This document shows, piece by piece, positions 15,589 through 24,506 of a stretch of 64,000 nt of DNA (the stretch's first letter is position 1; each line of letters begins with the position of its first letter). Made by a program: the position numbers and the translations under genes. The stretch spans positions 1 to 64,000 of the forward strand of contig NZ_FUZQ01000005.1 in the NCBI RefSeq assembly GCF_900167525.1, read 5' to 3'. The stretch is from Krasilnikoviella flava. Lineage in GTDB: Bacteria > Actinomycetota > Actinomycetes > Actinomycetales > Cellulomonadaceae. Below the pieces are notes generated by a model, which was not told where the DNA came from, made no database searches, and was given only the letters and a program-made list of their open reading frames with translations.

Positions 15589-16494
15589 CTAGCCGCGGTC
15601 GCCCTTGTCGCCGCCCTTGTCGCCGCCCTTGTCGCCGCCCTTGTCGCCGCCGACGTCGCGCCGGCGCAGGTAGCGCTCGAACTCCCGCGCGATCGCCTCG
15701 CCCGACGCCTCGGGCAGGTCCGCAGTGTCCTTGGCCTCCTCGAGCTGCTGCACGTACTCGGCGATCTCGGCGTCGTCCGACGCGAGCTCGTCGACGCCGT
15801 GCTGCCACGCCTCGGCATCCTCCGGCAGGTCGCCGAGGGGGACCGGTGCGGCGATCAGCTCCTCCACGCGGGTGAGGATCGCGAGCGTGGCCTTGGGCGA
15901 GGGCGGGTTGGCCACGTAGTGCGGCACGGCCGCCCACAGGGACACGGCCTGGAACCCGCGCCGGGCGGCCTCGTGCTGCAGCACGCCGACGATGCCGGTG
16001 GGGCCCTCGTACGTGCTGGGCTCGACGTCGAGCACGGCCTGCAGCCCCGAGCTCTCCGTCGTCGCCGTCATGGGGATGGGGCGGGTGTGCGGTACGTCGG
16101 CCAGCAGCGCGCCCAGGGTCACGACGGTGCGGACGTCGAGCTCGGCGGCCAGGTCCAAGAGCTCGGCGGAGTAGGAGCGCCAGCGGAACGACGGCTCGAT
16201 GCCGTGCACCAGCACCACCGTGCGGTCCGGCAGCTCGGCGACGGACACCGTGGTCGTGGGCCACGTGATGGTGCGCTCCCCGTCCGGGGAGGTCTCCATC
16301 ACGGGCCGGTTCACCTGGAAGTCGTGGTAATCCTCGGGGTCGAGCTCGCGCACCTGGCGGGCGTCCCACACGTGGGCGAGGTGGGTGAGGGCTGCGGTGG
16401 CGGCGCTGCCGGCGTCGTTCCACCCCTCGAACGCGGCGATCATCACGGTCTGCCGCGCGGCGTGGCGCCCGGTGGTCTCCGGCTCGGTCGTCAT
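15589..16494 (-). CDS. PAC2-family protein (proteasome assembly chaperone-like fold)
   Basis: This 301-residue protein shows PAC2 landmarks: MIAAFEGWNDAGSAATAAL, the middle VLVHGIEPSFRWRSY, VVTLGALLADVPHTRP and SLWAAVPHYVANPPSPKATLA. The family is named after the eukaryotic proteasome assembly chaperone 2; the actinobacterial members are not firmly assigned a role. The location a few kb from arc/dop/pup/prcBA is also seen in mycobacteria. The C-terminus ends in four GGDK repeats after a helical segment. I start at the ATG at 16494 (MTTEPETTGRHAARQ); an upstream ATG in frame at 16551 adds non-homologous residues. Confidence 0.85.
   Translation of the reverse strand: MTTEPETTGRHAARQTVMIAAFEGWNDAGSAATAALTHLAHVWDARQVRELDPEDYHDFQVNRPVMETSPDGERTITWPTTTVSVAELPDRTVVLVHGIEPSFRWRSYSAELLDLAAELDVRTVVTLGALLADVPHTRPIPMTATTESSGLQAVLDVEPSTYEGPTGIVGVLQHEAARRGFQAVSLWAAVPHYVANPPSPKATLAILTRVEELIAAPVPLGDLPEDAEAWQHGVDELASDDAEIAEYVQQLEEAKDTADLPEASGEAIAREFERYLRRRDVGGDKGGDKGGDKGGDKGDRG
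15601..15650 (-). repeat. 12-bp coding tandem repeat encoding four GGDK units
   Basis: Four near-identical CTTGTCGCCGCC units encode GGDKGGDKGGDKGGDK at the PAC2 C-terminus. It is likely to vary in copy number between strains. Confidence 0.85.
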
Positions 16495-16586
16495 TCGTCC
16501 AGCGTATACAGCGCGGGCCCGTGCGGCGGGAGGCCGCGTGCCCCATCTCACGGGGTCCCGCGCACCGGCTCCCGGCGGCCGGTCCG

Positions 16587-16598
16587 TACCATGGACGG
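16587..16598 (+). promoter_or_regulatory. Putative leaderless promoter (-10) of the HAD gene
   Basis: TACCAT (16587-16592) is followed by 6 nt and GTG at 16599, with no ribosome binding site. Confidence 0.5.
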
Positions 16599-17312
16599 GT
16601 GCCCGAGACCCTCGCCCCCGCCCTGCAGACCACCACGCCGACCCTGCCTGCGGCCGTCCTGTGGGACATGGACGGCACCCTCGTGGACACCGAGCCGTAC
16701 TGGATCCAGGCCGAGCAGGAGCTCGTCGCGGAGCACGGCGGCACGTGGAGCCACGAGCAGGCTCTCCAGCTCGTCGGGAACGCGCTGACGGTCTCCGCCG
16801 CGATCCTGCGCGACCAGGGCGGGGTGGCCCTGCCGCTCGACGCGATCGTGGACCGCCTGCTCGGGCGGGTCGTCGAGCAGGTGCGCCGGGAGGTGCCGTG
16901 GCAGCCCGGCGCGCTCGAGCTGCTCACCGGTCTCGCGGACGCGGGCGTACCGTGCGCGCTCGTCACGATGAGCTACGCGGCGCTCGCCGAGGAGGTCGTC
17001 TCGCGCGGCCCCGCGGGCGCGTTCGTCACGATGGTCACGGGCGACCAGGTGTCCCGCGGCAAGCCGGACCCGGAGCCCTACCTGACGGCCGCCGAACGCC
17101 TCGGGGTCGACGTCGGCGCCTGCGTGGCCATCGAGGACTCGCCCACCGGCATCGCCTCGGCGCGGGCCGCCGGGATCGCGACGCTCGGCGTCGAGGCGGT
17201 CGTCCCCGTGCCGTACCTGGACGGCCTCAGCCGGGCGGCGTCCCTGGAGAAGGTCGACGTGGCGACCATCGCCCGCATCGGCGCCGGCGAGGTCGTGGAC
17301 CTCACGCTCTGA
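16599..17312 (+). CDS. HAD-superfamily hydrolase (beta-phosphoglucomutase-like)
   Basis: This 237-residue phosphatase-type enzyme has LWDMDGTLVDTEPYW (motif I with both catalytic Asp), a helical cap domain (about 40-110), LVTMSYAAL (motif II), GKPDPEPYL (motif III Lys) and CVAIEDSPTGIASARAAG (motif IV). This is HAD subfamily IA; the substrate is a phosphorylated sugar or other small phosphate ester and cannot be told. The GTG at 16599 starts MPETLAPALQ, 6 nt after a -10 hexamer. Its 3' end overlaps the convergent RecB-like gene by 11 nt. Confidence 0.87.
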   Translation: MPETLAPALQTTTPTLPAAVLWDMDGTLVDTEPYWIQAEQELVAEHGGTWSHEQALQLVGNALTVSAAILRDQGGVALPLDAIVDRLLGRVVEQVRREVPWQPGALELLTGLADAGVPCALVTMSYAALAEEVVSRGPAGAFVTMVTGDQVSRGKPDPEPYLTAAERLGVDVGACVAIEDSPTGIASARAAGIATLGVEAVVPVPYLDGLSRAASLEKVDVATIARIGAGEVVDLTL

Positions 17313-18237
17313 CGGCTCCGACGGCCGGCCCGTCCGCGGGCTCGGCGGTGGACGGGCCGGGCGCGCGCTCGTCGACCCCCAGCCGCTCGCGCAGCGCGCC
17401 CGGCGGGATCACGGGCGGCGTGCCGCCGAACTCGGGGCACAGCGCCTGGTGGGCGCACCACCCGCACAGGCGGCTGCGCCGCGGGCGCCAGTCGCCCGTC
17501 CGGGCCGCGTCCTGGATCGCCGACCACAGCGCCCGCACCTTGGTCTCCGTGGCCTCGAGCTCACGCTCGCCCGGCTCGGCGCGCAGCACCTGCCCGTCGC
17601 CCAGGTACAGCAGCTGCAGCATGCGCGGCAGCTCGCCCCGCTCGCGCCACAGCACCAGGCCGTAGAACCGCATCTGGAACAGGGCCGACGCCTCGAACCC
17701 GGGCCCGGGCGCGCGGCCGGTCTTGTAGTCGACCACCCGCAGCGCGCCGTCGGGCGCGACGTCGAGGCGGTCGACGATCCCGCGCAGCACCGGGCCGTCG
17801 TCGAGCGGCGTCTCGACGCGCAGCTCCCGCGCCGCGGGCTCCAGACGGTTGGGGTCCTCCAGCGTGAAGTACGTGCCGACGAGCCGACGGGCGCGCCCGA
17901 GCCACGCGGCCGGGGTGGTGCCCGCGGCGTCGCCGCCCTCGTCGAACAGCGTGGCATACCGTGGCTCCGCCTCGACGAGCCGGTCCCACTCGACGGGCAG
18001 CAGCGCCTCGGCGGCCTCGCGGGACCGTTCGCCGCGCGGTGCGTCGTAGAGCCGCTCGAGCACGGCGTGCACCAGCGTGCCCCGCGCGGCGGCCGACGCC
18101 GGCGGCTCGGGCAGGCGGTCCACGACGCGGAACCGGAACAGCAGCGGGCAGCGCATGAAGTCGCTCGCCCGCGACGGCGACAGCGCCGGGGCCCGCAGCG
18201 CCGCCGGAGACGCGTCGGGCGCGGTGGTCGTCGTCAT
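17302..18237 (-). CDS. RecB-family exonuclease with Cys cluster (Cas4/AddB-like PD-(D/E)XK nuclease)
   Basis: This 311-residue protein has a PD-(D/E)XK nuclease core of the PDDEXK_1 type: LSPSRASDFMRCPLLFRF at the N-terminus with the first Cys, GTLVHAVLERLY (motif I His), LRGIVDRLDVAPDG (Asp), LRVVDYKTGRA (Glu/Lys position occupied by D-Y-K) and FQMRFYGLVLW (QhxxY). C-terminal Cys residues in LCGWCAHQALCPEF complete a four-Cys iron-sulfur cluster as in AddB and Cas4. It stands alone, without helicase or CRISPR genes. The orthologous position next to trmI and arc is kept in mycobacteria. The function in DNA repair is unproven. Confidence 0.85.
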   Translation of the reverse strand: MTTTTAPDASPAALRAPALSPSRASDFMRCPLLFRFRVVDRLPEPPASAAARGTLVHAVLERLYDAPRGERSREAAEALLPVEWDRLVEAEPRYATLFDEGGDAAGTTPAAWLGRARRLVGTYFTLEDPNRLEPAARELRVETPLDDGPVLRGIVDRLDVAPDGALRVVDYKTGRAPGPGFEASALFQMRFYGLVLWRERGELPRMLQLLYLGDGQVLRAEPGERELEATETKVRALWSAIQDAARTGDWRPRRSRLCGWCAHQALCPEFGGTPPVIPPGALRERLGVDERAPGPSTAEPADGPAVGAVRA

Positions 18238-18300
18238 GCGCGCCACCCTACGGGCGGGCTCGGACAGGCCCGGGACGACCCTCAGCGCGGCGGCGCCGGA

Positions 18301-18312
18301 TAGCCTGACCGC
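18301..18312 (+). promoter_or_regulatory. Putative leaderless promoter (-10) of the M50 protease gene
   Basis: TAGCCT (18301-18306) then 6 nt then GTG at 18313; no ribosome binding site. Confidence 0.55.
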
Positions 18313-19431
18313 GTGACCTCTCGCTCCCGGGGATGGGTGGTCGGCCGCATCGCGGGCGCACCGGTCCTCGTCACCCCCTCGTGGTTCCTCGGCGCCGTCG
18401 TGCTCACCGCGTTGTTCACCCCGACGGTCCGGGCGTTCGCGCCGCTCCTGCCCGGGGCGAGCGTCGTCCTCGTCGCATTCGCCTTCGTCCTGCTGCTGTT
18501 CGCGTCCGTCTTCCTGCACGAGGTGGCGCACGCGCTCGTCGCCCGCGCCCGGGGGCACCGCGTCACCGAGCTCGCCGTGACGCTCTGGGGCGGCCACACC
18601 GCCTACACGGGGTCGGGGGCCCGCCCGCTCGACGGCGCGCTGGTCGCCGTTGTCGGGCCGTTGACCAACCTCGCCCTGGCGGCCGCGTTCTGGGTCGCCT
18701 ACCAGCTGCAGCCGGCCGCGACCGTGCCCTCCATGCTGCTGTTCGCGGGCGCGTTCTCGAACGCGTTCGTCGGGATCTTCAACCTGCTGCCCGGCCTTCC
18801 GCTGGACGGCGGTCAGGTCCTGGAGTCGATCGTGTGGGGCGCCACCGGCTCGCGCGCCCGGGGCACGCTGGCCGCCGGGTGGGTGGGCCGTGCGGTGGCG
18901 GTCGGCGTCCTTGCGTGGGCCCTGCTGTGGCCCCTGCTCGAGGGCCGGTCGCCGTCGCTCGTGACGGCGATGTGGGCGGCGCTCATCGGCGCGTTCCTGT
19001 GGTCGGGTGCGGGCGACGCGATCAAGGGCGCCCGGGCGCGGGCCCGGGTCGCGGGCCTGACGGCGCGCGGTCTGGCCGTGCCGGCCGTCGTCGTCCCCGT
19101 GTCCACGTCGGTCGCGGGCGTGTCCGACGCGGCCGCGCGGCACGCCGGGGCGGTCGTGGCCGTCGTCGGGCCGTCCGGCGAGCCCGTGGGCTGGGTGGAC
19201 CCCGGGGCGGTCGCGAGCGTGCCCGCCGACCAGGCAGGCACGACCCCGGTGGAGGCCGTCGTCGTCCCGTTCCCGCCCGGGTCCGCCGTGACCCCGGACC
19301 TCGAGGGTGACGAGCTGCTCGACCGCCTCGCCCGGGGATCCTCAGGGGCGCGCGTGGTCCCGGTCGTGGACGCCGGCCGGCTCACCGGGGTGCTCGACGT
19401 CGCACGCGTCGCCGCCGCACTGCGTCAGTAG
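18313..19431 (+). CDS. Site-2 protease family (M50) membrane metalloprotease with C-terminal CBS-like region
   Basis: This 372-residue protein has about six membrane segments, with zinc motif HEVAH in LFASVFLHEVAHALVARARGH and the second ligand motif NLLPGLPLDGGQV. Between them are VAVVGPLTNLALAAAFWVAYQL and AGAFSNAFVGIFN. The last 120 residues (from about 255) look like a CBS pair ending in ARVVPVVDAGRLTGVLDVARVAAALRQ. M50 proteases cut within the membrane, often releasing anti-sigma or other regulatory proteins, but the substrate is unknown. It is divergent from the RecB-like gene and is followed by trmI. Confidence 0.88.
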   Translation: MTSRSRGWVVGRIAGAPVLVTPSWFLGAVVLTALFTPTVRAFAPLLPGASVVLVAFAFVLLLFASVFLHEVAHALVARARGHRVTELAVTLWGGHTAYTGSGARPLDGALVAVVGPLTNLALAAAFWVAYQLQPAATVPSMLLFAGAFSNAFVGIFNLLPGLPLDGGQVLESIVWGATGSRARGTLAAGWVGRAVAVGVLAWALLWPLLEGRSPSLVTAMWAALIGAFLWSGAGDAIKGARARARVAGLTARGLAVPAVVVPVSTSVAGVSDAAARHAGAVVAVVGPSGEPVGWVDPGAVASVPADQAGTTPVEAVVVPFPPGSAVTPDLEGDELLDRLARGSSGARVVPVVDAGRLTGVLDVARVAAALRQ

Positions 19432-19474
19432 GCAGGACGTCTCGACGGGTCGGCCGGCGTCGACGCACGGCCGG

Positions 19475-19488
19475 TAGACTCGCCGGTC
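19475..19488 (+). promoter_or_regulatory. Putative -10 of trmI, near-leaderless
   Basis: TAGACT (19475-19480) lies 8 nt upstream of GTG 19489; no ribosome binding site. Confidence 0.45.
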
Positions 19489-20535
19489 GTGACCTCCGCC
19501 GACGCCCCCGTGCCCGAGAACCGCCCGACCGCCGACCCGGCCCCCGCGCCGACCGGCGGCGCCACCGGTGCGGACCTGCGCCGCGGCCCGCTGCGCGAGG
19601 GCGACCGCGTGCAGCTCACCGACCCCAAGGGCCGTCTGCACACCATCACGCTCAAGCCCGGTGGCACCTTCCACACGCACAAGGGCTACTTCCGCCACGA
19701 GGACCTCATCGACCGCCCCGAGGGGTGGGTGGTGACCAACACCGCCGGGATCGAGTACCTGGCGCTGCGGCCGCTGCTGAGCGACTACGTGCTGTCGATG
19801 CCGCGTGGCGCAGCCGTCGTCTACCCGAAGGACGCCGGCCAGATCGTGCAGATGGCCGACATCTTCCCGGGCGCGCGCGTCGTCGAGGCGGGCGTCGGCT
19901 CGGGCGCGCTGACGATGTCCCTGCTGCGCGCCGTCGGCGACGCGGGCGACCTGCACTCCATCGAGCGCCGCGAGGACTTCGCCGCCATCGCGCGCGGCAA
20001 CGTCGAGTCGTTCTTCGGCGGCGAGCACCCGGCGTGGCGCCTGTCCGTCGGCGACCTCGCGGACGTGCTCCCCACGGTCGCCGAGCCCGGCACGGTGGAC
20101 CGTGTCGTGCTCGACATGCTCGCGCCCTGGGAGAACGTCGACCCGGTGGCCCGCGCGCTGGCGCCCGGCGGCGTCCTCGTCTGCTACGTCGCGACCGCCA
20201 CCCAGCTGTCGCGCACCGCCGAGGACCTGCGCGCCGACGGCCGGTTCGCCGAGCCCCAGGCGTGGGAGTCGATGGTGCGCGGCTGGCACCTGGAGGGCCT
20301 CGCGGTGCGCCCGCAGCACCGCATGATCGGCCACACCGGCTTCCTGATCACCGCGCGGCGCCTCGCGGACGGCGTCACCCCGCCCGAGCGCACCCGCCGC
20401 CCCGCCAAGGGCTCCTACCCGGCACCCGACGCCGACTGGTCGGAGGAGGAGCTGGGCGAGCGCGCCGTGTCGGACAAGAAGATCCGCCGCGTGCGCCGCG
20501 ACCTCGGCGTCGCGCCCGAGGACGCGCAGGGCTGA
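19489..20535 (+). CDS. trmI: tRNA (adenine(58)-N1)-methyltransferase TrmI
   Basis: This 348-residue methyltransferase puts m1A at position 58 in the T-loop of tRNAs using S-adenosylmethionine. The N-terminal beta domain (REGDRVQLTDPKGRLHTITLKPGGTFHTHKG) is followed by YPKDAGQIVQMADIFPGARVVEAGVGSGALTMSLLRAV, which holds the SAM-binding loop (EAGVGSG), then VDRVVLDMLAPWENV and CYVATATQLSRT. Homotetramers are expected. The first 30 residues are Pro/Ala-rich. It lies directly upstream of the proteasome locus, as in mycobacteria. Confidence 0.92.
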   Translation: MTSADAPVPENRPTADPAPAPTGGATGADLRRGPLREGDRVQLTDPKGRLHTITLKPGGTFHTHKGYFRHEDLIDRPEGWVVTNTAGIEYLALRPLLSDYVLSMPRGAAVVYPKDAGQIVQMADIFPGARVVEAGVGSGALTMSLLRAVGDAGDLHSIERREDFAAIARGNVESFFGGEHPAWRLSVGDLADVLPTVAEPGTVDRVVLDMLAPWENVDPVARALAPGGVLVCYVATATQLSRTAEDLRADGRFAEPQAWESMVRGWHLEGLAVRPQHRMIGHTGFLITARRLADGVTPPERTRRPAKGSYPAPDADWSEEELGERAVSDKKIRRVRRDLGVAPEDAQG

Positions 20536-20736
20536 GACGCCGGGGCCCGACGGCGCGGCGCGCGGACGGCCCTGCGGGGTCGCGGCAGGTCACCGGGAGG
20601 TCTCGGTCGTGTGAACCTCGCGACCGCTCCGTGAAATGAACCCCCGGACGCCCGCGTTGATGTCTAGGGTGCTGTACTCCGGGGATTCCTTCCCGCCCGG
20701 GGAGGTGGTCACCCGGGCCGCACGAGAGGGGATGCG

Positions 20737-22404
20737 ATGTCCGACAACCCTGTCCGCCCGGAGTCTCGACCGGAGCAGCCGGCGCTGCCCACCGGACCGA
20801 GCCACGACGCACAGCTCGCCCTCCTCGCCGCCAAGAACGAACGGCTCGCCGAGGCCCTCCGCGCCGCCCGCGACCAGATCGTCGAGCTCAAGGGCCAGAT
20901 CGACGAGCTCGCCAAGCCCCCCGGCACGTACGCGACGTTCCTCGCCGCGCACGACGACGGCTCGGTCGACATCTCGTCGGCGGGCCGCAAGATGCACGTG
21001 CAGGCGAGCCCCGGGCTGGACGTCGAGGGACTGCGGCCGGGCCAGGAGGTCAAGCTCAACGAGGCCATGACGGTGGTCGAGGCCGGCGGCTACGAGCGCA
21101 CCGGCGAGCTGGTGACCGTCAAGGAGGTGCTCGACGCCGAGCGGGTGCTCGTCGTCGGACGGGCCGACGAGGAGCGTGTCGTGCGCCTCGCGGGGTCTGT
21201 CGCGGACGCCGCGCTGCGGGTCGGCGACGCGCTCACGGTCGACGTGCGCAGCGGCTTCGTCTACGAGGTGGTGCCCAAGTCCGAGGTCGAGGAGCTCGTC
21301 CTCGAGGAGGTCCCGGACATCGCCTACGAGGACATCGGTGGGCTCGGGCCGCAGATCGAGCAGATCCGCGACGCCGTCGAGCTGCCGTTCTCCCACCCCG
21401 ACCTCTTCCGCGAGCACGGGCTGCGCCCGCCCAAGGGCGTGCTGCTGTACGGCCCGCCCGGGTGCGGCAAGACGCTCATCGCCAAGGCCGTCGCGAGCTC
21501 GCTCGCCAAGATGGTCGCCACCGCCCGGGGCGGCGACCCGGCCGCCAAGAGCTTCTTCCTCAACGTCAAGGGCCCCGAGCTGCTCAACAAGTACGTGGGG
21601 GAGACGGAGCGGCACATCCGCCTGATCTTCGCCCGCGCCCGCGAGAAGGCGACGCAGGGGATGCCCGTCGTGGTCTTCTTCGACGAGATGGAGTCGCTGT
21701 TCCGCACCCGCGGCACCGGGCTCTCCTCGGACGTCGAGACGACGATCGTGCCGCAGTTGCTCGCCGAGATCGACGGCGTCGAACGGCTCGACAACGTCAT
21801 CGTCATCGGCGCCTCGAACCGCGAGGACATGATCGACCCCGCGATCCTGCGCCCCGGCCGGCTGGACGTGAAGATCAAGATCGAGCGGCCCGACGCCGAG
21901 GGGGCCACCGAGATCTTCGGCAAGTACCTCACCCCTGCGCTGCCCATCCACCCCGACGACCTGGCGGAGCACGGTGGCAGCGAGTCCGCCGCGATCACCG
22001 CCATGATCGACAGCGTCGTGGAGCGGATGTACTCCGAGGACGAGGAGAACCAGTTCCTCGAGGTCACCTACGCCTCCGGGGACAAGGAGACCCTCTACTT
22101 CAAGGACTTCAACTCCGGTGCGATGATCCAGAACGTCGTGGACCGGGCCAAGAAGTCGGCGATCAAGGACCTCCTGGCCACCGGTCAGCGGGGCATCCGG
22201 GTGGAGCACCTGCTGAGCGCGTGCGTCGACGAGTTCAAGGAGAACGAGGACCTGCCCAACACCACCAACCCCGACGACTGGGCGCGCATCAGTGGCAAGA
22301 AGGGCGAGCGCATCGTCTTCATCCGCACGATCGTCCAGAAGAAGGGCGGCGACGGCACGCCGCGCACCATCGACACGGTGACCAGCACGGGGCAGTACCT
22401 GTAG
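20737..22404 (+). CDS. arc: Proteasome-activating AAA ATPase ARC/Mpa
   Basis: This 555-residue hexameric ring ATPase recognises Pup-tagged proteins, unfolds them and feeds them to the 20S core. Order: a coiled coil that binds Pup (about 25-65, [21 protein letters not shown]-like heptads), two OB folds (about 66-190), then the AAA domain with [14 protein letters not shown] (Walker A) and [11 protein letters not shown] (Walker B), [20 protein letters not shown]. The very C-terminus is GQYL, the docking motif that inserts into proteasome alpha pockets. GAGAGGGGA precedes the ATG and TAGGGT (20665-20670) is a likely -10. A long hairpin follows the stop. Confidence 0.96.
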   Translation: MSDNPVRPESRPEQPALPTGPSHDAQLALLAAKNERLAEALRAARDQIVELKGQIDELAKPPGTYATFLAAHDDGSVDISSAGRKMHVQASPGLDVEGLRPGQEVKLNEAMTVVEAGGYERTGELVTVKEVLDAERVLVVGRADEERVVRLAGSVADAALRVGDALTVDVRSGFVYEVVPKSEVEELVLEEVPDIAYEDIGGLGPQIEQIRDAVELPFSHPDLFREHGLRPPKGVLLYGPPGCGKTLIAKAVASSLAKMVATARGGDPAAKSFFLNVKGPELLNKYVGETERHIRLIFARAREKATQGMPVVVFFDEMESLFRTRGTGLSSDVETTIVPQLLAEIDGVERLDNVIVIGASNREDMIDPAILRPGRLDVKIKIERPDAEGATEIFGKYLTPALPIHPDDLAEHGGSESAAITAMIDSVVERMYSEDEENQFLEVTYASGDKETLYFKDFNSGAMIQNVVDRAKKSAIKDLLATGQRGIRVEHLLSACVDEFKENEDLPNTTNPDDWARISGKKGERIVFIRTIVQKKGGDGTPRTIDTVTSTGQYL

Positions 22405-22431
22405 CGCACGCGCGCGACCCCGAGAGCCCCG

Positions 22432-22494
22432 CGAGATCGAGGTACCCGGCACCGGTCCACCCGCGCTGGATCCGAGACGGGTACCTCGATCTCG
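22432..22494. terminator. Long perfect inverted repeat between arc and dop
   Basis: A 16-bp perfect stem (22432-22447 with 22479-22494, arms CGAGATCGAGGTACCC) encloses 31 nt. It starts 28 nt beyond the arc stop and ends 13 nt before the dop -10 hexamer. It is suited to end arc transcription; a role as repressor site or mobile palindrome is possible. Confidence 0.65.
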
Positions 22495-22506
22495 TGTGTC
22501 GACACC

Positions 22507-22518
22507 TAGGGTGGTGGC
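22507..22518 (+). promoter_or_regulatory. Putative leaderless promoter (-10) of dop
   Basis: TAGGGT (22507-22512) then exactly 6 nt then GTG 22519; no ribosome binding site. It implies dop is transcribed separately from arc. Confidence 0.55.
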
Positions 22519-24267
22519 GTGAGCGTTCGTCGCGTGATGGGGATCGAGACCGAGTACGGCGTGCTGGCACCGGGGCGGCCGATGGCCAACCCGATGCTCA
22601 TGAGTTCGCAGGTGGTCATGACGTACCGCGCCCTGGTGGCGCGTGCCGGCGCCCGCCCGCCCGCCCGCTGGGACTACGACGACGAGGACCCGCTGCAGGA
22701 CGCGCGCGGGTTCCACCTGCAGCGCGCCTCCGCCCATCCGTCGCTCCTCACCGACGACCCGTCCCGTCCGGCGCCGTCCGGTCCGACGTCGTCCGGCCCG
22801 GGACCCGGTCCGGCGGGCGACGGGCCGGCGTCGGCCCAGGTGGCGTCCGCGGCCGGCATCCCGGGCGGGTCCGCCCGGGGCCGGGCCGCGCGCCCGGCCC
22901 GGCAGGAGCCGGAGGAGGTCGAGCGGCCCGCCGCCGACGACTACGACGACCCGAGCGCGGCGAACTGCATCCTCACCAACGGCGCCCGCCTCTACGTGGA
23001 TCACGCCCATCCCGAGTACTCCTCCCCGGAGGTCACGGGGCCGCGCGACGGGGTCCTGTGGGACGTGGCGGGAGAGCACGTCATGCTCGCGTCCGTCCGG
23101 GCGCTCGCCGAGGTGCCCGGCGGCGAGGTGGTGCTCTACAAGAACAACGTGGACGGCAAGGGCGCCAGCTACGGCACGCACGAGAACTACCTGGTGGACC
23201 GCGCGCTGCCGTTCGGCACGCTCGTCGAGCTGTTGACCCCGTTCCTCGTCACCCGCCAGGTGTTCACCGGGTCCGGCCGGGTCGGGCTCGGGGCGACGGG
23301 CGCGGAGCCCGGGTTCCAGCTCTCCCAGCGCGCCGACTACATCGAGGCCGAGGTGGGGCTGGAGACCACCCTGCGCCGCCCGATCGTCAACACCCGCGAC
23401 GAGCCGCACGCGGACCGCACCCGGTGGCGGCGCCTGCACCTCATCATCGGCGACGCCAACCTCTTCGAGGTCGCGACCTTCCTCAAGCTCGGTACCACCT
23501 CCCTGGTGCTCTGGATGCTGGAGCACCTCGACGAGCTGGCGGAGGCGGGCGTCCCCGCGCGGTCCGAGCTGGCCGCCCTGCGGCTGGCCGACCCGGTGGC
23601 GGACGTCCAGCGGGTGTCGCGCGACCTGAGCCTGGCCGCGACCCTCGAGCTCGCCGACGGCCGCCGGCTCACGGCCCTGGAGGTCCAGGAGGCGTACGCC
23701 GATGTGACGGCCCGGTCGCTCGCGGCGCTCGCGGGCACGGAGGGGACGGTCGACGACGAGTCGAGCGACGTGCTGGACCGTTGGCGCTCGGTGCTGAGCC
23801 GGCTGGCGACGGACCCGGCGACGTGCGCCCGCGAGGTCGAGTGGGTGGCGAAGCGGCGCCTGCTGGAGCGGATGCGGTCGCGGGACGGCCTGGCCTGGGA
23901 CCACCCCCGGCTGCACACCCTGGACCTGCAGTGGACCGACGTGCGGCCGGAGCGCGGCATCTACCACCGCCTCGTCGCGTCGGGGGCCGTCGAGCGGCTC
24001 GTGGACGACGAGCGCGTCGCGGACGCGGTGCACCATGCGCCGGCGGACACGCGGGCGTGGTTCCGCGGCGAGGTGATGGCCCGCTACGCGGACCAGGTGT
24101 CCGCGGCGAGCTGGGACTCGGTGATCTTCGACGTCCCGGGTGCGGCCGCCCTGCAGCGGGTGCCGATGCTCGACCCGTCGCGCGGCACGCGGGCGCACAT
24201 CGGCGCGCTCCTGGACGCCAGCCCCGACGCGGCGGCGCTGCTCAAGGGCCTCCGCGGCGGGGGCTGA
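22519..24267 (+). CDS. dop: Deamidase/depupylase of Pup (Dop) with an enlarged Dop loop
   Basis: This 582-residue enzyme of the glutamine-synthetase-like fold deamidates Pup's C-terminal Gln and removes Pup from substrates. Motifs: VMGIETEYGV at the N-terminus, [70 protein letters not shown], and the C-terminal FDVPGAAALQRVPMLDPSRGTRAHIG. Compared with remembered Mycobacterium Dop (about 500 aa) it carries an extra roughly 60-residue Pro/Gly/Ser/Ala-rich insertion at about 74-138, in the loop that distinguishes Dop from PafA. The start GTG has a -10 hexamer 6 nt upstream. Confidence 0.95.
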   Translation: MSVRRVMGIETEYGVLAPGRPMANPMLMSSQVVMTYRALVARAGARPPARWDYDDEDPLQDARGFHLQRASAHPSLLTDDPSRPAPSGPTSSGPGPGPAGDGPASAQVASAAGIPGGSARGRAARPARQEPEEVERPAADDYDDPSAANCILTNGARLYVDHAHPEYSSPEVTGPRDGVLWDVAGEHVMLASVRALAEVPGGEVVLYKNNVDGKGASYGTHENYLVDRALPFGTLVELLTPFLVTRQVFTGSGRVGLGATGAEPGFQLSQRADYIEAEVGLETTLRRPIVNTRDEPHADRTRWRRLHLIIGDANLFEVATFLKLGTTSLVLWMLEHLDELAEAGVPARSELAALRLADPVADVQRVSRDLSLAATLELADGRRLTALEVQEAYADVTARSLAALAGTEGTVDDESSDVLDRWRSVLSRLATDPATCAREVEWVAKRRLLERMRSRDGLAWDHPRLHTLDLQWTDVRPERGIYHRLVASGAVERLVDDERVADAVHHAPADTRAWFRGEVMARYADQVSAASWDSVIFDVPGAAALQRVPMLDPSRGTRAHIGALLDASPDAAALLKGLRGGG

Positions 24268-24506
24268 GCGCGCGCTATCCGGGCCGGCCTCCGCCCGACC
24301 GGTGGCTGATCGGCGGCTGACGGCGGCTGACCGGCAAAGACGCCCTCCGACGACACCGGGCAGGGTCCGCGGGTGGACTCGTTCAGCCCTCGGCGCAACC
24401 GGCGTGGACGTCGCCGCGCGGTGTCGCCCGCAGCGCATAGGCTGGCGTCGCGAGACTCTCCCGGAACCTCCCGTCGGGGGCTCCGCAGCAGCAAAGGAGG
24501 CGGACC

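Noticed and set aside
15601-15650. Short regular repeats resembling a CRISPR array
   Set aside because: Units are 12 bp, contiguous without spacers and encode GGDK in frame in the PAC2 protein.
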